Source of the DNA: Acidimicrobiia bacterium
Lineage (GTDB): Bacteria > Actinomycetota > Acidimicrobiia > UBA5794 > JAOTWH01
Assembly (NCBI GenBank): GCA_029863035.1
Contig: JAOTWH010000020.1
Coordinates: 1 to 18,537, forward strand
Reading direction: 5' to 3'
Length of the DNA stretch: 18,537 nucleotides
Made by a program: the position numbers and the translations under genes. Of this stretch, positions 1 through 7,776 are shown piece after piece (the first letter of the stretch is position 1; every line of letters starts with the position of its first letter). Below the pieces are notes generated by a model. That model was given only the letters and a program-made list of their open reading frames with translations. It was not told the DNA's origin and ran no database searches.

Positions 1-1
1 C

Positions 2-364
2 TCGGCGCGGCAGTTCGACGATCAGGTCGGCCTGTGTGGCGCACCGATTGAGGACCACGGCGCCGGTACGGGAACCAAGTGGGAGTACTTGCCGGAGGGC
101 ACCGCCGTCGGCATCCCGCTGCGCTCACTCATCCCACGCGATGGCAGCAACTCGCTGGTGGCCGGCCGCTGTTTCTCTGCCGAGCATGACGCCCAGGCTT
201 CGATCCGATCGATGGCACAGTGCATGGCGATGGGTCAGGCGGCCGGCACGGTGGCCGCTTTGGCCGTCAAGCGCGGTGGGGCCGTGCGGGAGGTCGCCAA
301 CGGCGCTCTGCTGGAGCAGCTTCGGGCCGATGGCGCTGTCCTCTCGCTGGAGGGCGCCGCATGA
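2..364 (+). CDS. FAD-dependent oxidoreductase, C-terminal part (5' truncated by window edge)
   Basis: The reading frame is open from the window edge to a TGA at 362-364, leaving about 120 C-terminal residues. The segment GRCFSAEHDAQASIRSMAQC followed by a GQAAGTVAALAV helix is the usual C-terminal signature of the FAD-dependent oxidoreductases (PF12831-like, Rossmann flavoproteins) often found in carbohydrate and polyol gene clusters; this part contacts the isoalloxazine ring and closes the FAD site. The N-terminal GxGxxG dinucleotide fold and the true start lie outside the window, so substrate and exact subfamily cannot be given. Its stop overlaps the start of the next gene by four bases (ATGA), so the two are probably translationally coupled in one operon. 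Confidence 0.8.
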   Translation, partial: SARQFDDQVGLCGAPIEDHGAGTGTKWEYLPEGTAVGIPLRSLIPRDGSNSLVAGRCFSAEHDAQASIRSMAQCMAMGQAAGTVAALAVKRGGAVREVANGALLEQLRADGAVLSLEGAA

Positions 365-1317
365 TCGTCCGCACCGTGCTCGGCGACATCGCACCCGACG
401 AGCTCGGCGCCACTTACCTGCACGAGCACCTCATCATCGATAGTCCGCTGGTGGCCGACCGCCTTCCCCATATCCGTCTGCCCTCGGCAGACGATGCTGT
501 CGCGGAGCTGATGGATTGCGTCAGGGCCGGGGCGGGAGCCATGGTGGACGCCATGCCCTGTGCATCTGGCCGCGACGTGATGCGCTTGGCTGCGGTATCG
601 AAGCGCGCAGGCGTGCACGTCATCGCGACGACGGGGCTGCACACCCCGAAGTTCTACCCGGGGCACCGTTGGGCGCTCGAAGCGTCCGCCGATGTGCTGG
701 CTGAGCTCTTTGTCGCTGACATCGAGACCGGCATCGACCGCTTTGACTACACGGGGCCAGTGGTCGAACGCACCGACCATCGGGCCGGCATCCTCAAGAT
801 CGTCACTAGCGGCACCACGATCACGGAGAGGGACCGCCGCCTGTTCGAAGCCGCCGCGATCACACACGAGCGGACCGGGGTGCCGATCCTGACCCACTGC
901 GAAGAGGGAGTGGGAGCTCCCGAGCAACTCGCCCTCCTGGCCGAGCTTGGCGTTCCGTTGACCCGGGTGGTCCTGTCCCACACCGACAAGATCACGGACC
1001 CGACCCTCCACAAGGAGCTGCTTTCGTCTGGGGTGAATCTCGAATATGACCAAGCTCTTCGCCAGGCCACCGACGAGGAGCCCGCGACTGCCCGACTGCT
1101 GGCCGAGATGATCGCCGCCGGGTTTCTCGGCCAGCTCATGCTCGGTACCGACGGAGCCCGCCGAACGCTGTGGGCCACCCTCGGGGGTACCCCCGGGCTG
1201 GCCTGGTTGCTCACCGGGTTCACAGCCATCTTGGCCTCACATGGAATCGATGCGGACGCCCGCCGGGAACTGCTGGTGGCGAATCCGGCCCGCTTCCTGG
1301 CAATGGAGGCGACATGA
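361..1317 (+). CDS. Phosphotriesterase-family metal-dependent hydrolase (probable lactonase)
   Basis: The protein has 318 residues, a typical single TIM-barrel length for the PTE/PHP amidohydrolase family. The full binuclear metal set is visible: HEH at residues 21-23, the candidate carboxylated lysine K146 in GILKIVTSG, H179 in LTHC, H207 in SHTDK and D264 in GTDGAR. The start at 361 is the ATG overlapping the upstream stop; a longer in-frame extension exists but would run far back through the upstream gene. Most bacterial members without a known organophosphate substrate are lactonases, including sugar-lactone hydrolases. Because it sits between oxidoreductases, hydrolysis of a lactone made by a neighbouring dehydrogenase is a reasonable inference. 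The exact substrate is unknown. Confidence 0.88.
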   Translation: MIVRTVLGDIAPDELGATYLHEHLIIDSPLVADRLPHIRLPSADDAVAELMDCVRAGAGAMVDAMPCASGRDVMRLAAVSKRAGVHVIATTGLHTPKFYPGHRWALEASADVLAELFVADIETGIDRFDYTGPVVERTDHRAGILKIVTSGTTITERDRRLFEAAAITHERTGVPILTHCEEGVGAPEQLALLAELGVPLTRVVLSHTDKITDPTLHKELLSSGVNLEYDQALRQATDEEPATARLLAEMIAAGFLGQLMLGTDGARRTLWATLGGTPGLAWLLTGFTAILASHGIDADARRELLVANPARFLAMEAT

Positions 1318-2357
1318 CCTGGACCATTCCAGATCGTGCCACCGCCCTCGGCAAACTGGGCCCCGGGCCCTCCGGCCTCGGGCTCTGGGAGCAAGCGGTG
1401 CGCCCGCCGGCCGCCGGTGAGGTAACGCTGGAGGTCATCGCCGCCGGCATCTGCGGGACCGACCTGCACATCGCCGACGACGAGTTCCCGTCCGAACCAC
1501 CGGTGACTATGGGCCATGAGGTCACCGGTGAGGTCGCAGTCCTGGGTGAGGGCGTTACCGCCGATTGGATGGGCCGGCGGGTCGCCTGTGAGACGTACTA
1601 CTCCTACTGCGAGAGGTGTGCGCATTGCCGGTCGGGATACCCGAACCTCTGTGAACAGCGGCGGTCGATCGGGTCACGGGAGAACGGCGGGTTCACCCGT
1701 TGGATGACGGTTCCAGTCCGCAATCTCCATCCTCTGCCCGATCACGTTGGGCCCTTTGCCGGAGCGCTCGCCGAGCCCCTCGCCTGTGTGGCCAACTGCC
1801 TCTTCGATCCGCCAATCGTGAATGCCGGAGATCACGTGCTCGTCATCGGTCCCGGCACGATGGGACTGCTCACCGCCCAGGCGGCCCGGGCGGCCGGCGG
1901 CGAGGTCCTGCTGGTCGGCCTGGAGCGGGACCGTCAACGGCTGGATGTGGCGGCCTCGCTGGGACTGGCCACCCGCGTCCTTGAGGAGAATCAGTCACTC
2001 GAGATGGAGCCTCCTGCCGTCGTGTGCGAATGCTCTGGGGCAGCGGCCGGAGCAATGCTTGGGCTCGAAGCCATCGCCAAGCGCGGCCACTACGTGCAGG
2101 TTGGCATCTTCGGCAAAGCCGTGGTCGTCCCGCTCGACACCGTCCTTTACAAAGAGGTGGCCGTCACGTCCGGTAACGCCAGCACCCCGGCGTCGTGGCG
2201 TCGGGCCATGCGGCTGATCGAGGAGGGGGCGGTCGAGCTCGATCCCCTCGTAACCGAGGTGGTTCCGTTGGCGGAGTGGGAGCGGGCCTTTGTCGCCACC
2301 CGGGCCGGATCTGGCATGAAGTACGTACTCGATCCCCGACCGGAGGAAGACAGATGA
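1314..2357 (+). CDS. Zinc-dependent medium-chain alcohol/polyol dehydrogenase
   Basis: The 347-residue length is typical of the threonine/sorbitol dehydrogenase branch of the MDR superfamily. Catalytic zinc residues are C47 in GICGTDLH and H68-E69 in MGHE, with E154 in AEPL as a further family glutamate. The structural zinc lobe has four cysteines, C99, C102, C105 and C113. The Rossmann motif GPGTMG at 179-184 binds NAD(P). The reaction should be reversible oxidation of a secondary alcohol in a polyol, sugar or amino alcohol. The ATG start overlaps the upstream stop (ATGA), and the gene's own stop overlaps the next start the same way, making this the middle of a tightly coupled operon. Substrate specificity cannot be read from the sequence. 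Confidence 0.9.
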   Translation: MTWTIPDRATALGKLGPGPSGLGLWEQAVRPPAAGEVTLEVIAAGICGTDLHIADDEFPSEPPVTMGHEVTGEVAVLGEGVTADWMGRRVACETYYSYCERCAHCRSGYPNLCEQRRSIGSRENGGFTRWMTVPVRNLHPLPDHVGPFAGALAEPLACVANCLFDPPIVNAGDHVLVIGPGTMGLLTAQAARAAGGEVLLVGLERDRQRLDVAASLGLATRVLEENQSLEMEPPAVVCECSGAAAGAMLGLEAIAKRGHYVQVGIFGKAVVVPLDTVLYKEVAVTSGNASTPASWRRAMRLIEEGAVELDPLVTEVVPLAEWERAFVATRAGSGMKYVLDPRPEEDR

Positions 2358-3139
2358 CGACAACAGTGGAGCTGGTGGGGCCGAGTGCGGTCGTGACGGG
2401 TGTTTCTTCCGGCATCGGCCGCGCAGTGGCGGTGGCTCTGGCCGAGGCCGGGGCGAATGTGGCCGGTGCCTATCTGGGCGACTCCGATGGTGCCGGGGCG
2501 GTCGAGCGCCAGATTCGAGAGGCCGGGCGAGAGGCGTTCCTCGTCGAGGCCGATACCGGGGATTCGGCCACCGCCGACATGCTGGCCGCCGAGGCGACTG
2601 CTCGCTGGGGGAGTCTGGACATTTGGGTAAACAATGCTGCTCGCCTCATGGTCAAGCCGCTCGTCGACACGACGGACGAGGATTGGCACAGCCTGCTGGC
2701 CGCCAACCTGCACGGCTACTTCTATGGGTGCCGGGCGGCGGCAGCCGTTATGTACCCCCAGGGCCGGGGGCGCATAATCAACGTGTCGTCGGCGTCCGAC
2801 ATCATGACGGCGGCCAACATGACCGCGTACGTCACCGCTAAGGGCGGCATTGTCGGGCTGACGAAGACACTGGCTTTGGAGGCGGCCGAGCACAATGTGA
2901 CGGTCAACGCAGTCGCCCCTGGGGCCATCGACACAGCCCTCAATATCAAGGCATATACACCAGAGGTGCGGACCGCCTACGAGCACCGGATCCCTCTGGG
3001 ACGGATTGGCTCCGAGGCCGAGATCGCGGACGCGGTCGTCTTCGTCGCTTCGACGGCATCGCGCTACATGACCGGCCACGAGATGGTTGTCGACGGCGGA
3101 CTCGTCATCAACGGCACCGTCGGCCACAGCCTCGACTAG
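2354..3139 (+). CDS. Short-chain dehydrogenase/reductase (SDR), glucose 1-dehydrogenase-like
   Basis: This is a 261-residue classical SDR. The cofactor motif TGVSSGIG lies at residues 15-22, NNAA at 93-96, the catalytic Ser at about 146 in NVSSAS, and the YxxxK pair at Y159 and K163. The NAVAPGAIDT segment after the active site and the C-terminal MVVDGG are typical of the glucose 1-dehydrogenase/3-ketoacyl reductase group. It is the last gene of the plus-strand operon, with a four-base start/stop overlap. It ends only 22 bp before the convergent nagB stop. It probably oxidises a hydroxyl of the same substrate family handled by the upstream enzymes; the exact reaction is inference. Confidence 0.9.
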   Translation: MTTTVELVGPSAVVTGVSSGIGRAVAVALAEAGANVAGAYLGDSDGAGAVERQIREAGREAFLVEADTGDSATADMLAAEATARWGSLDIWVNNAARLMVKPLVDTTDEDWHSLLAANLHGYFYGCRAAAAVMYPQGRGRIINVSSASDIMTAANMTAYVTAKGGIVGLTKTLALEAAEHNVTVNAVAPGAIDTALNIKAYTPEVRTAYEHRIPLGRIGSEAEIADAVVFVASTASRYMTGHEMVVDGGLVINGTVGHSLD

Positions 3140-3161
3140 CCGCGGATCTTCCGAATCGGTC

Positions 3162-3860
3162 TTAGAGCAACGAGGCTGCGTCCTCGTCGGCGAACACGGT
3201 CACGTTGTGGTGCGTGCGCAGGAAGGTGGCCGGCACATCGGGTCCGATATCGCCGTTCATAGTGCGTGCGAGGATCTCGGCCTTGTGAGTGCCGGTGACG
3301 AGGAGCCACAGCTCCTCGGCGGCCAGCAAGGCCGCGAGGCCCAGCGTTACCCCCCAGGTGGCCGCGGTGTCGGAGCCATAGGAGGTGGCATGCCCGCCGG
3401 TCTCCGGAGTCAACTCCACCACCCGGGTGATGGTTTCGGGACCCGATCCTGGCTCGTTCAGACCGAGATGGCCGTTTCCTCCTAAACCGAGGATGGCGAG
3501 TGCGAGGCCACCGTTGCCCACCAGCTCCTCATAGCGCCGACACTCTCCCTCGAGATCAGCCGCGTCGACATCGATCGCATGGACCAGGTGAGGTGGCGCC
3601 GCCAGGCGCTGGAGGAGATCTCGGCGGATCATCTCGTCGCAACGAGCGGCAGTGCCGGGAGGAAGCCCGAATTCATCGAGCAAGAAGATGGTCGATTCGC
3701 TCAAGTCACCGCCCGCTTCGGCGAAGCTCCGATACATCGGCCGTGGTGTCGAACCGGTCGGCAAGCACAGGCGAGCCTCGGGCGTGGCATCGAGGAAACT
3801 GGTCCATCGTGCGGCGACGGCGTCTGACCAATCGCTGGTCTCGAAAGTGGTGAGGTTCAG
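3162..3860 (-). CDS. nagB: Glucosamine-6-phosphate deaminase/isomerase family protein, probable CTG start
   Basis: From the preferred start the protein has 232 residues, slightly short of the roughly 240-266 of NagB. Visible motifs are the phosphate loop TGSTP at 36-40, the catalytic aspartate D62 in LDEFGL, and GLGGNGHLGLNEPG with H131 and E136. The NEP motif separates deaminases from 6-phosphogluconolactonases, which share the fold. It should convert glucosamine-6-phosphate to fructose-6-phosphate and ammonia, the step after NagA, which is encoded just upstream. No ATG or GTG lies in the short region expected for the start. A CTG at 3860 sits five bases after a perfect GGAGG, one base beyond the upstream gene's stop. 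The nearest standard alternative is GTG at 3908, which overlaps the upstream gene by 47 bases and has a poorer ribosome site. Galactosamine-6-phosphate as substrate cannot be excluded. Confidence 0.82.
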   Translation of the reverse strand: MNLTTFETSDWSDAVAARWTSFLDATPEARLCLPTGSTPRPMYRSFAEAGGDLSESTIFLLDEFGLPPGTAARCDEMIRRDLLQRLAAPPHLVHAIDVDAADLEGECRRYEELVGNGGLALAILGLGGNGHLGLNEPGSGPETITRVVELTPETGGHATSYGSDTAATWGVTLGLAALLAAEELWLLVTGTHKAEILARTMNGDIGPDVPATFLRTHHNVTVFADEDAASLL

Positions 3861-3861
3861 C

Positions 3862-5061
3862 TCAACCTCCGATGACGAGGTCGAAGATCGACCCGTCGTC
3901 TTTGTCACTGAGCATGAGCTTCTTGCGGCCGTCCGGGAGGATTTCCTCTTTAACGATGGCGTGCCCTTCGTGGTAGGAAACCGCCTTGGCGATGCGCTCG
4001 GTGGTCCCGCCCCGCCAGTCAACCTCGACCGACTCCCACTGGCGGCTTTCCGCCGACCGGTAGGCAGCGTCCATGATGGCATTGACCACGTAGCCGTCGT
4101 AGAAGGTCTCCTGTGGATCGGTGCCCGCCTCCATCGAGTCGAACATGTCGGTGAACATGTCCACGTAGCCGAGCTCGGAGACCTCGTCTCCGACCGGGAA
4201 CAGCCACCCCTCGTTGGATTCGGTCTTCTCGGCTACATATCCGTCTCCGCCGCCGCCGGAGGTGTACATCTCGTATCCGGTGCGGAGGAAGTGGTTCATC
4301 CAGATGGTCCCCTCGGTTCCCGCCACCTCGTCGCGCAAGTCCATGCCACCCCGGAAGGTCCAGCTGACTTCGAACTGGCCGAGGGCACCCGACTCGAAGC
4401 GGATCAGACACACAGCGTTGTCCTCCGCCTTGATCGGATGGACGAGGGTGTCGGCCCAGCACATCACCTCGACCGGCCGGTTCTCCTTGCCGACGAAATT
4501 ACGAATGATCTCGATGCAGTGGCAGCCGAGGTCGACGATGGCACCGCCGCCCGCCTTGTCCTTATCCCAGAACCAAGCGCTGTGCGGGCCGGGATGTGTC
4601 TCGCGAGACCGAACCCAGGTCACATCACCGATGGCGCCGCTCTGCACAGCAGCCACCGCTTTCAGGCCTTTCGGGGTGTAGCAGAGGTCTTCGAGGTACC
4701 CGGCGAAGATGCCGGCTGACTCGACCTTGTCGAGGATGCGCTTTGCCTCCTCGCCGCTGCGGGCAAGCGGCTTGGTACAGAGCACGGCCTTGCCGGTATC
4801 GGTGATGAGCGAGATGGCCTCTTCGTGGAGGAAGTTCGGAAGCGCCACGACCACCGTGTCGGTGTCCGGGTGCTGGATGGCCTCCTGCAGCGAGGTGGTG
4901 TGGTTCGGGATGCCCCACCGCTCGGCGAACGCCTCGCCCCGTTCTGGCGATCGGGAGTAGACAACCTCAACCCGATCCCGGCCGCGTTGGCCGTGGAGGG
5001 TCATCGTGTAGAAATCTCCGATCAGACCGGTTCCGAGCATCGTCACGGCATGGCCCTGCAT
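3862..5061 (-). CDS. Gfo/Idh/MocA family NAD(P)-dependent oxidoreductase
   Basis: The 399-residue protein has an N-terminal Rossmann fold with GTGLIG at 10-15 and the family lysine in CTKPLA (K97, the usual EKP position). The DLGCHCIE segment carries the conserved Asp/His pair near D178 and H181. Its start at 5061 follows an AGGAGG eight bases upstream. These enzymes oxidise or epimerise sugars and sugar acids using tightly held NAD(P). It lies between nagA and nagB in one minus-strand run, 51 bp after nagA and overlapping the nagB ribosome site. That suggests a side route in which a hexosamine, or a sugar acid derived from it, is oxidised. The glutamate of the usual EKP motif is replaced by threonine (TKP). 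Confidence 0.88.
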   Translation of the reverse strand: MQGHAVTMLGTGLIGDFYTMTLHGQRGRDRVEVVYSRSPERGEAFAERWGIPNHTTSLQEAIQHPDTDTVVVALPNFLHEEAISLITDTGKAVLCTKPLARSGEEAKRILDKVESAGIFAGYLEDLCYTPKGLKAVAAVQSGAIGDVTWVRSRETHPGPHSAWFWDKDKAGGGAIVDLGCHCIEIIRNFVGKENRPVEVMCWADTLVHPIKAEDNAVCLIRFESGALGQFEVSWTFRGGMDLRDEVAGTEGTIWMNHFLRTGYEMYTSGGGGDGYVAEKTESNEGWLFPVGDEVSELGYVDMFTDMFDSMEAGTDPQETFYDGYVVNAIMDAAYRSAESRQWESVEVDWRGGTTERIAKAVSYHEGHAIVKEEILPDGRKKLMLSDKDDGSIFDLVIGG

Positions 5062-5112
5062 GCGAGTGTCCTCCTGGTAGTCCCCCCAAAGATAGCTCTG
5101 CGAGTCGCGGCG

Positions 5113-6213
5113 TCAGCGGGGAGGAAACACCTCGGTGCCGCCGATGAGGGTGCGCTGCACGGTGAGTTCATCGGAGAGCACGACGAGGTCGGCGACCGCG
5201 CCGACGGCCAGCCGACCGAGATCGGCGCGCCCCACCGCCCGGGCCGGGGCGGCCGTTGCCGCTTCGATCGCAGTTGGGACATCCACGCCGATATCAACGA
5301 GATTGCGGACCGCCCCATCCATCGTCAGGATGCTCCCCGCCAGGGCCCCGTCATCGAGGCGGGCACTCCCGTTGGTGACGGTCACCGCCCGATCACCGAG
5401 CGGGTACGTACCTTCGGGTCGGCCGGTGGCGGCGATGGCGTCGGTGATGAGCGCCACCCGGGCCGGGGCCGCCATGATTATCCGTACGGTCTCATCGGCC
5501 AGGTGGAATCCATCGACGATGATCGAAACAGTGACGTCGGACCGGCTCAAGGCTGCCCCAGCGATTCCCGGATCTCGGTGGTGGAACGGCCGCTGGGCGT
5601 TGAACAGATGGGTCACTGCGGCGGCACCGGCGTCGAAGGCGGCGTGCGCTTCGGCGGCGGTGGCGTTGCTGTGCCCGCACGAGACCGTGATTCCCTTGCT
5701 TACGAGAAGCTCGATGAGGGAGATGGCGCCAGACCGTTCCGGAGCCACCGTCATCGTCGTCACTGGTCCGGCCTCGAGGAAGCGTTGGGTTAGGGCGAGA
5801 TCGGGGTCGACCATAGAGGCGGGGTCGTGGGCCCCGGCCCGCTGGGGCGACAGAAACGGGCCTTCCAGATGCATGCCGATGATGCGGGCACCGGATTGCG
5901 CAGGAGGAACTGCGGCCAGGGCTTCGAGTGCGACGATGGCTCGGTCTTCCGGCAGCGTGATGAGCGTCGGCTGGTAGGCAACGACGCCCGTTGCTGCCAC
6001 GGCGACGCCGACGGCTAGGTAGTCCTCCGGGGCGGCGCTGGCAAAGTCGACGCCGGCGAACCCGTTCACCTGAATGTCGACGAACCCGGGCACCGCGATT
6101 CCGTCAGTTCCGGCGGGGGCAACACCGATCGCCGTCACCCGGCCTTCTTCGACTTCGATGTCACCATCGATGATCTCCCCGTCCACGACTGCCCGGGTTA
6201 CACCAAGCCGCAC
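5113..6213 (-). CDS. nagA: N-acetylglucosamine-6-phosphate deacetylase
   Basis: The 366-residue length is close to that of characterised NagA enzymes. The amidohydrolase barrel shows PGFVDIQVNGFAGVDF at 42-57, the metal/substrate motif HLEGPF with E117, GHSNA with H181, HLFNA with H202, and TDAI with catalytic D258. It removes the acetyl group from N-acetylglucosamine-6-phosphate, giving glucosamine-6-phosphate for the downstream NagB. The start is a GTG at 6213, six bases after the stop of the transaldolase-like remnant. That tight spacing suggests co-transcription and possible coupling. No phosphotransferase or kinase for N-acetylglucosamine is in the window, so uptake and phosphorylation must be encoded elsewhere. 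Confidence 0.93.
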   Translation of the reverse strand: MRLGVTRAVVDGEIIDGDIEVEEGRVTAIGVAPAGTDGIAVPGFVDIQVNGFAGVDFASAAPEDYLAVGVAVAATGVVAYQPTLITLPEDRAIVALEALAAVPPAQSGARIIGMHLEGPFLSPQRAGAHDPASMVDPDLALTQRFLEAGPVTTMTVAPERSGAISLIELLVSKGITVSCGHSNATAAEAHAAFDAGAAAVTHLFNAQRPFHHRDPGIAGAALSRSDVTVSIIVDGFHLADETVRIIMAAPARVALITDAIAATGRPEGTYPLGDRAVTVTNGSARLDDGALAGSILTMDGAVRNLVDIGVDVPTAIEAATAAPARAVGRADLGRLAVGAVADLVVLSDELTVQRTLIGGTEVFPPR

Positions 6214-6219
6214 CGCGGC

Positions 6220-6492
6220 CTACGTCACATCAGGATTCGGGAGCATGAAGCCCTCGCGGATAACCCGGATGAGTTCGTGGTAGGAGGCGATGAAACCTCG
6301 GAGGGTCCGCACGGTCGCCCCGTACGTGTCGAATTGCTCGATGCGCAACCCGTCCTCGTCGTAGGCCATACGGAAATCGGGGATCGGGTCGTACCGCTCC
6401 TCAATCGAACACGAGTCGTTCCAGAAGTCGGTCGCAGTCCTGCTGACGGTCTCGTGCAGCGGACTCAGGTAAGTAGCTTTGGTTTCCGGCAT
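6220..6492 (-). pseudogene. Internally deleted transaldolase-like remnant (90 aa)
   Basis: This 90-residue frame begins at ATG 6492 with GGAG eight bases upstream; a GTG at 6522 is a less convincing longer start. The first 30 residues, including SPLHETV and TDFWNDSCSIEE, resemble the N-terminus of a transaldolase-family branch in which WNDS.S.EEL precedes the first barrel strand. The last 50 residues, with FDTYGATVRTLRGFI and a final FMLPNP, resemble that branch's C-terminus. The roughly 250-residue barrel containing the Schiff-base lysine is absent, and the two ends are joined in frame near ERYDPIPDF. As it stands it cannot be an active aldolase. It directly precedes nagA by six bases. It may be an in-frame deletion remnant whose translation still couples to nagA, or a small regulatory relic. 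The family match is from memory of conserved motifs, without a search. Confidence 0.6.
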
Positions 6493-6884
6493 CGGTTCGT
6501 CTCCATCTCGGCGATTCCTCACACCGATGCTATCCGGTCGATGCGCGTGGAATCAGACGGCTACAAGTGGGCGTAGGCCTCCTCTAGGGAGATCGTTCCA
6601 GGCCGTTAGCGCCTCATGGGCGGGGGCCCGGGCCGCGACCGTGGCGGCGAGGGGGACGATCGCCATCTCTCGCCACCTTGGTTCCGACGGCCATTCCTAC
6701 GATCGCCACGCCGGGGTTCCGCAGTGCGTTTAGCTGGCGGCAACCGGCTCTTGGTCGAGCTGCCCCCAGGCGTGCGCCCGCTCAAGAGGTCTATTTCGAG
6801 GACGGAGGCAGCGCACGCATCAGGCGCTCAGCCGGAGCGCCGCCTGCGGAGTAGGGCGCTTGGGCGAGTAGCCCCCTCCGCCCC

Positions 6885-6927
6885 GAGCACTTCGTGCTCT
6901 CCGGCTCCTCCCCCAATGGGGGAGGAG
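6885..6927. repeat. REP-like tandem hairpin element
   Basis: Two perfect inverted repeats lie five bases apart. The first, GAGCAC-TTC-GTGCTC (6885-6899), has a 6-bp stem. The second (6905-6927) has 10-bp arms CTCCTCCCCC and GGGGGAGGAG around AAT. A weak outer complement, CCCCT near 6873 and AGGGG at 6930, would close both into a cruciform. This layout is characteristic of dispersed extragenic palindromes of GC-rich genomes. Only one copy is in the window, so dispersal is inferred. Confidence 0.55.
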
Positions 6928-6987
6928 ACAGGGGTGGCACCATCGAGTGCGATTGCCTTCCATCGTCCAGGCGCACCGGTAGCTTCG

Positions 6988-7011
6988 TATAGTCGTCGAC
7001 TATCGCGGAGG
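6988..7011 (+). promoter_or_regulatory. Putative promoter, operator and ribosome site of the heliorhodopsin-photolyase operon
   Basis: A TATAGT box (6988-6993) fits a -10 element, with no good -35 in front. It is overlapped by the perfect inverted repeat ATAGTC-GTC-GACTAT (6989-7003), placed where a repressor or activator would control initiation. GGAGG at 7007-7011 sits five bases before the GTG start. The regulator is not in the window. Confidence 0.4.
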
Positions 7012-7016
7012 TATCG

Positions 7017-7763
7017 GTGGCTGAACTTGCTTATCGCTTGCGGACGTGGAACATCGTTACGGGCGCGTTGCATGCGACGCAGGCTGTCTTGGTGCTGTTA
7101 CTCGCCACGGACTTCACCTTGCCCATTGTCGCTTCGTATCCGGAGGGCCCACCGGGCACACCCGCCGGCGAGCCAACCGTTCTCTTCGATCTGTCGGTCG
7201 CCTGGGGCGTGGCGATCTTCTTCCTTCTCTCGGCAGTGTTCCATTGGCTGATCGCCTCGCCGGGTTTCTACTCGCGCTATCGGGCCGGGCTCGATGCCGG
7301 CCACAACTACTTCAGGTGGGTTGAGTATTCGCTGTCAGCGTCGGTGATGATCGTGTTGATCGCCGCCCTGACCGGCATCTTGGACATCGCCGCATTGATC
7401 GCCCTGTTCGGGGTGAACGCGTCGATGATCTTCTTCGGGGCGGTGCAGGAGAAATATGAGCATCCGGGCGGATCGTTGCTCCCGTTCTGGCTGGGCTCGA
7501 TCGCCGGCATCGTGCCGTGGATTGCGGTCGGCGTCTATCTGTTCTCACCGGGAAGCGACGCCCAGCCGCCCGGCTTTGTGTATGGCATCTTCTTCTCGCT
7601 GTTCGTTTTCTTCAACACATTCGCCATCAATATGTGGCTGCAGTACCGCCGGGTCGGGAAGTGGTCGACCTACCTCTACGGTGAGCGGGTGTACATGATC
7701 CTCAGCCTCGTCGCCAAGTCGCTACTGGCCTGGCAGGTCTTCGGCGGCACTTTGGCTGGCTAG
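7017..7763 (+). CDS. Heliorhodopsin (retinal-binding membrane photoreceptor)
   Basis: The 248-residue protein has seven hydrophobic segments and family-specific motifs: WNIVTGALH near the N-terminus, NYFRWVEYSLSAS in helix 3 and SLVAKSLLAWQVFGG in helix 7. Using heliorhodopsin 48C12 as reference, the key residues are in register: the Schiff-base counterion E103, the retinal-binding lysine K234, the serine four residues before it (S230), and the cytoplasmic-side cavity histidines H19 and H76. It therefore should bind retinal and have a long photocycle as a sensor or modulator rather than an ion pump. Heliorhodopsins are membrane-inserted with the N-terminus inside. The GTG start at 7017 has GGAGG five bases upstream. 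The photolyase gene starts 13 bp after the stop, so both should be on one transcript. No retinal biosynthesis gene is in the window. Confidence 0.95.
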   Translation: MAELAYRLRTWNIVTGALHATQAVLVLLLATDFTLPIVASYPEGPPGTPAGEPTVLFDLSVAWGVAIFFLLSAVFHWLIASPGFYSRYRAGLDAGHNYFRWVEYSLSASVMIVLIAALTGILDIAALIALFGVNASMIFFGAVQEKYEHPGGSLLPFWLGSIAGIVPWIAVGVYLFSPGSDAQPPGFVYGIFFSLFVFFNTFAINMWLQYRRVGKWSTYLYGERVYMILSLVAKSLLAWQVFGGTLAG

Positions 7764-7776
7764 GAGATCTGGTGTC

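Larger units (their letters stand above)
6493..7016. other. Intergenic region with REP-like hairpins and divergent promoters
   Basis: No convincing gene is present in these 524 bases between the divergent nag operon and heliorhodopsin operon. Short frames on both strands are broken by stops. One 38-codon minus-strand frame (6553-6666) is too short to support. The part nearest 6493 must hold the promoter of the minus-strand operon, and the part from 6980 that of the heliorhodopsin operon. The centre contains the two-hairpin element at 6885-6927. Confidence 0.6.

Noticed and set aside
3450..3500. Asn instead of Asp in the NagB ring-opening motif (GGNGH versus NDGH)
   Set aside because: Asn at this position occurs in functional Firmicutes-type NagB proteins, so it is not evidence of inactivation.
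6553..6666. Short minus-strand frame MAIVPLAATVAARAP in the large intergenic region
   Set aside because: It has only 38 codons, no supporting ribosome site that I trust and no recognised family; a decayed gene end is possible but cannot be supported.
6846..6858. GCGGAGTAGGGCG shared with the end of repeat A copy 2
   Set aside because: The match is only 13 bases, and the preceding bases do not match the DAYQMAE-coding sequence, so it is not a fourth copy of repeat A.
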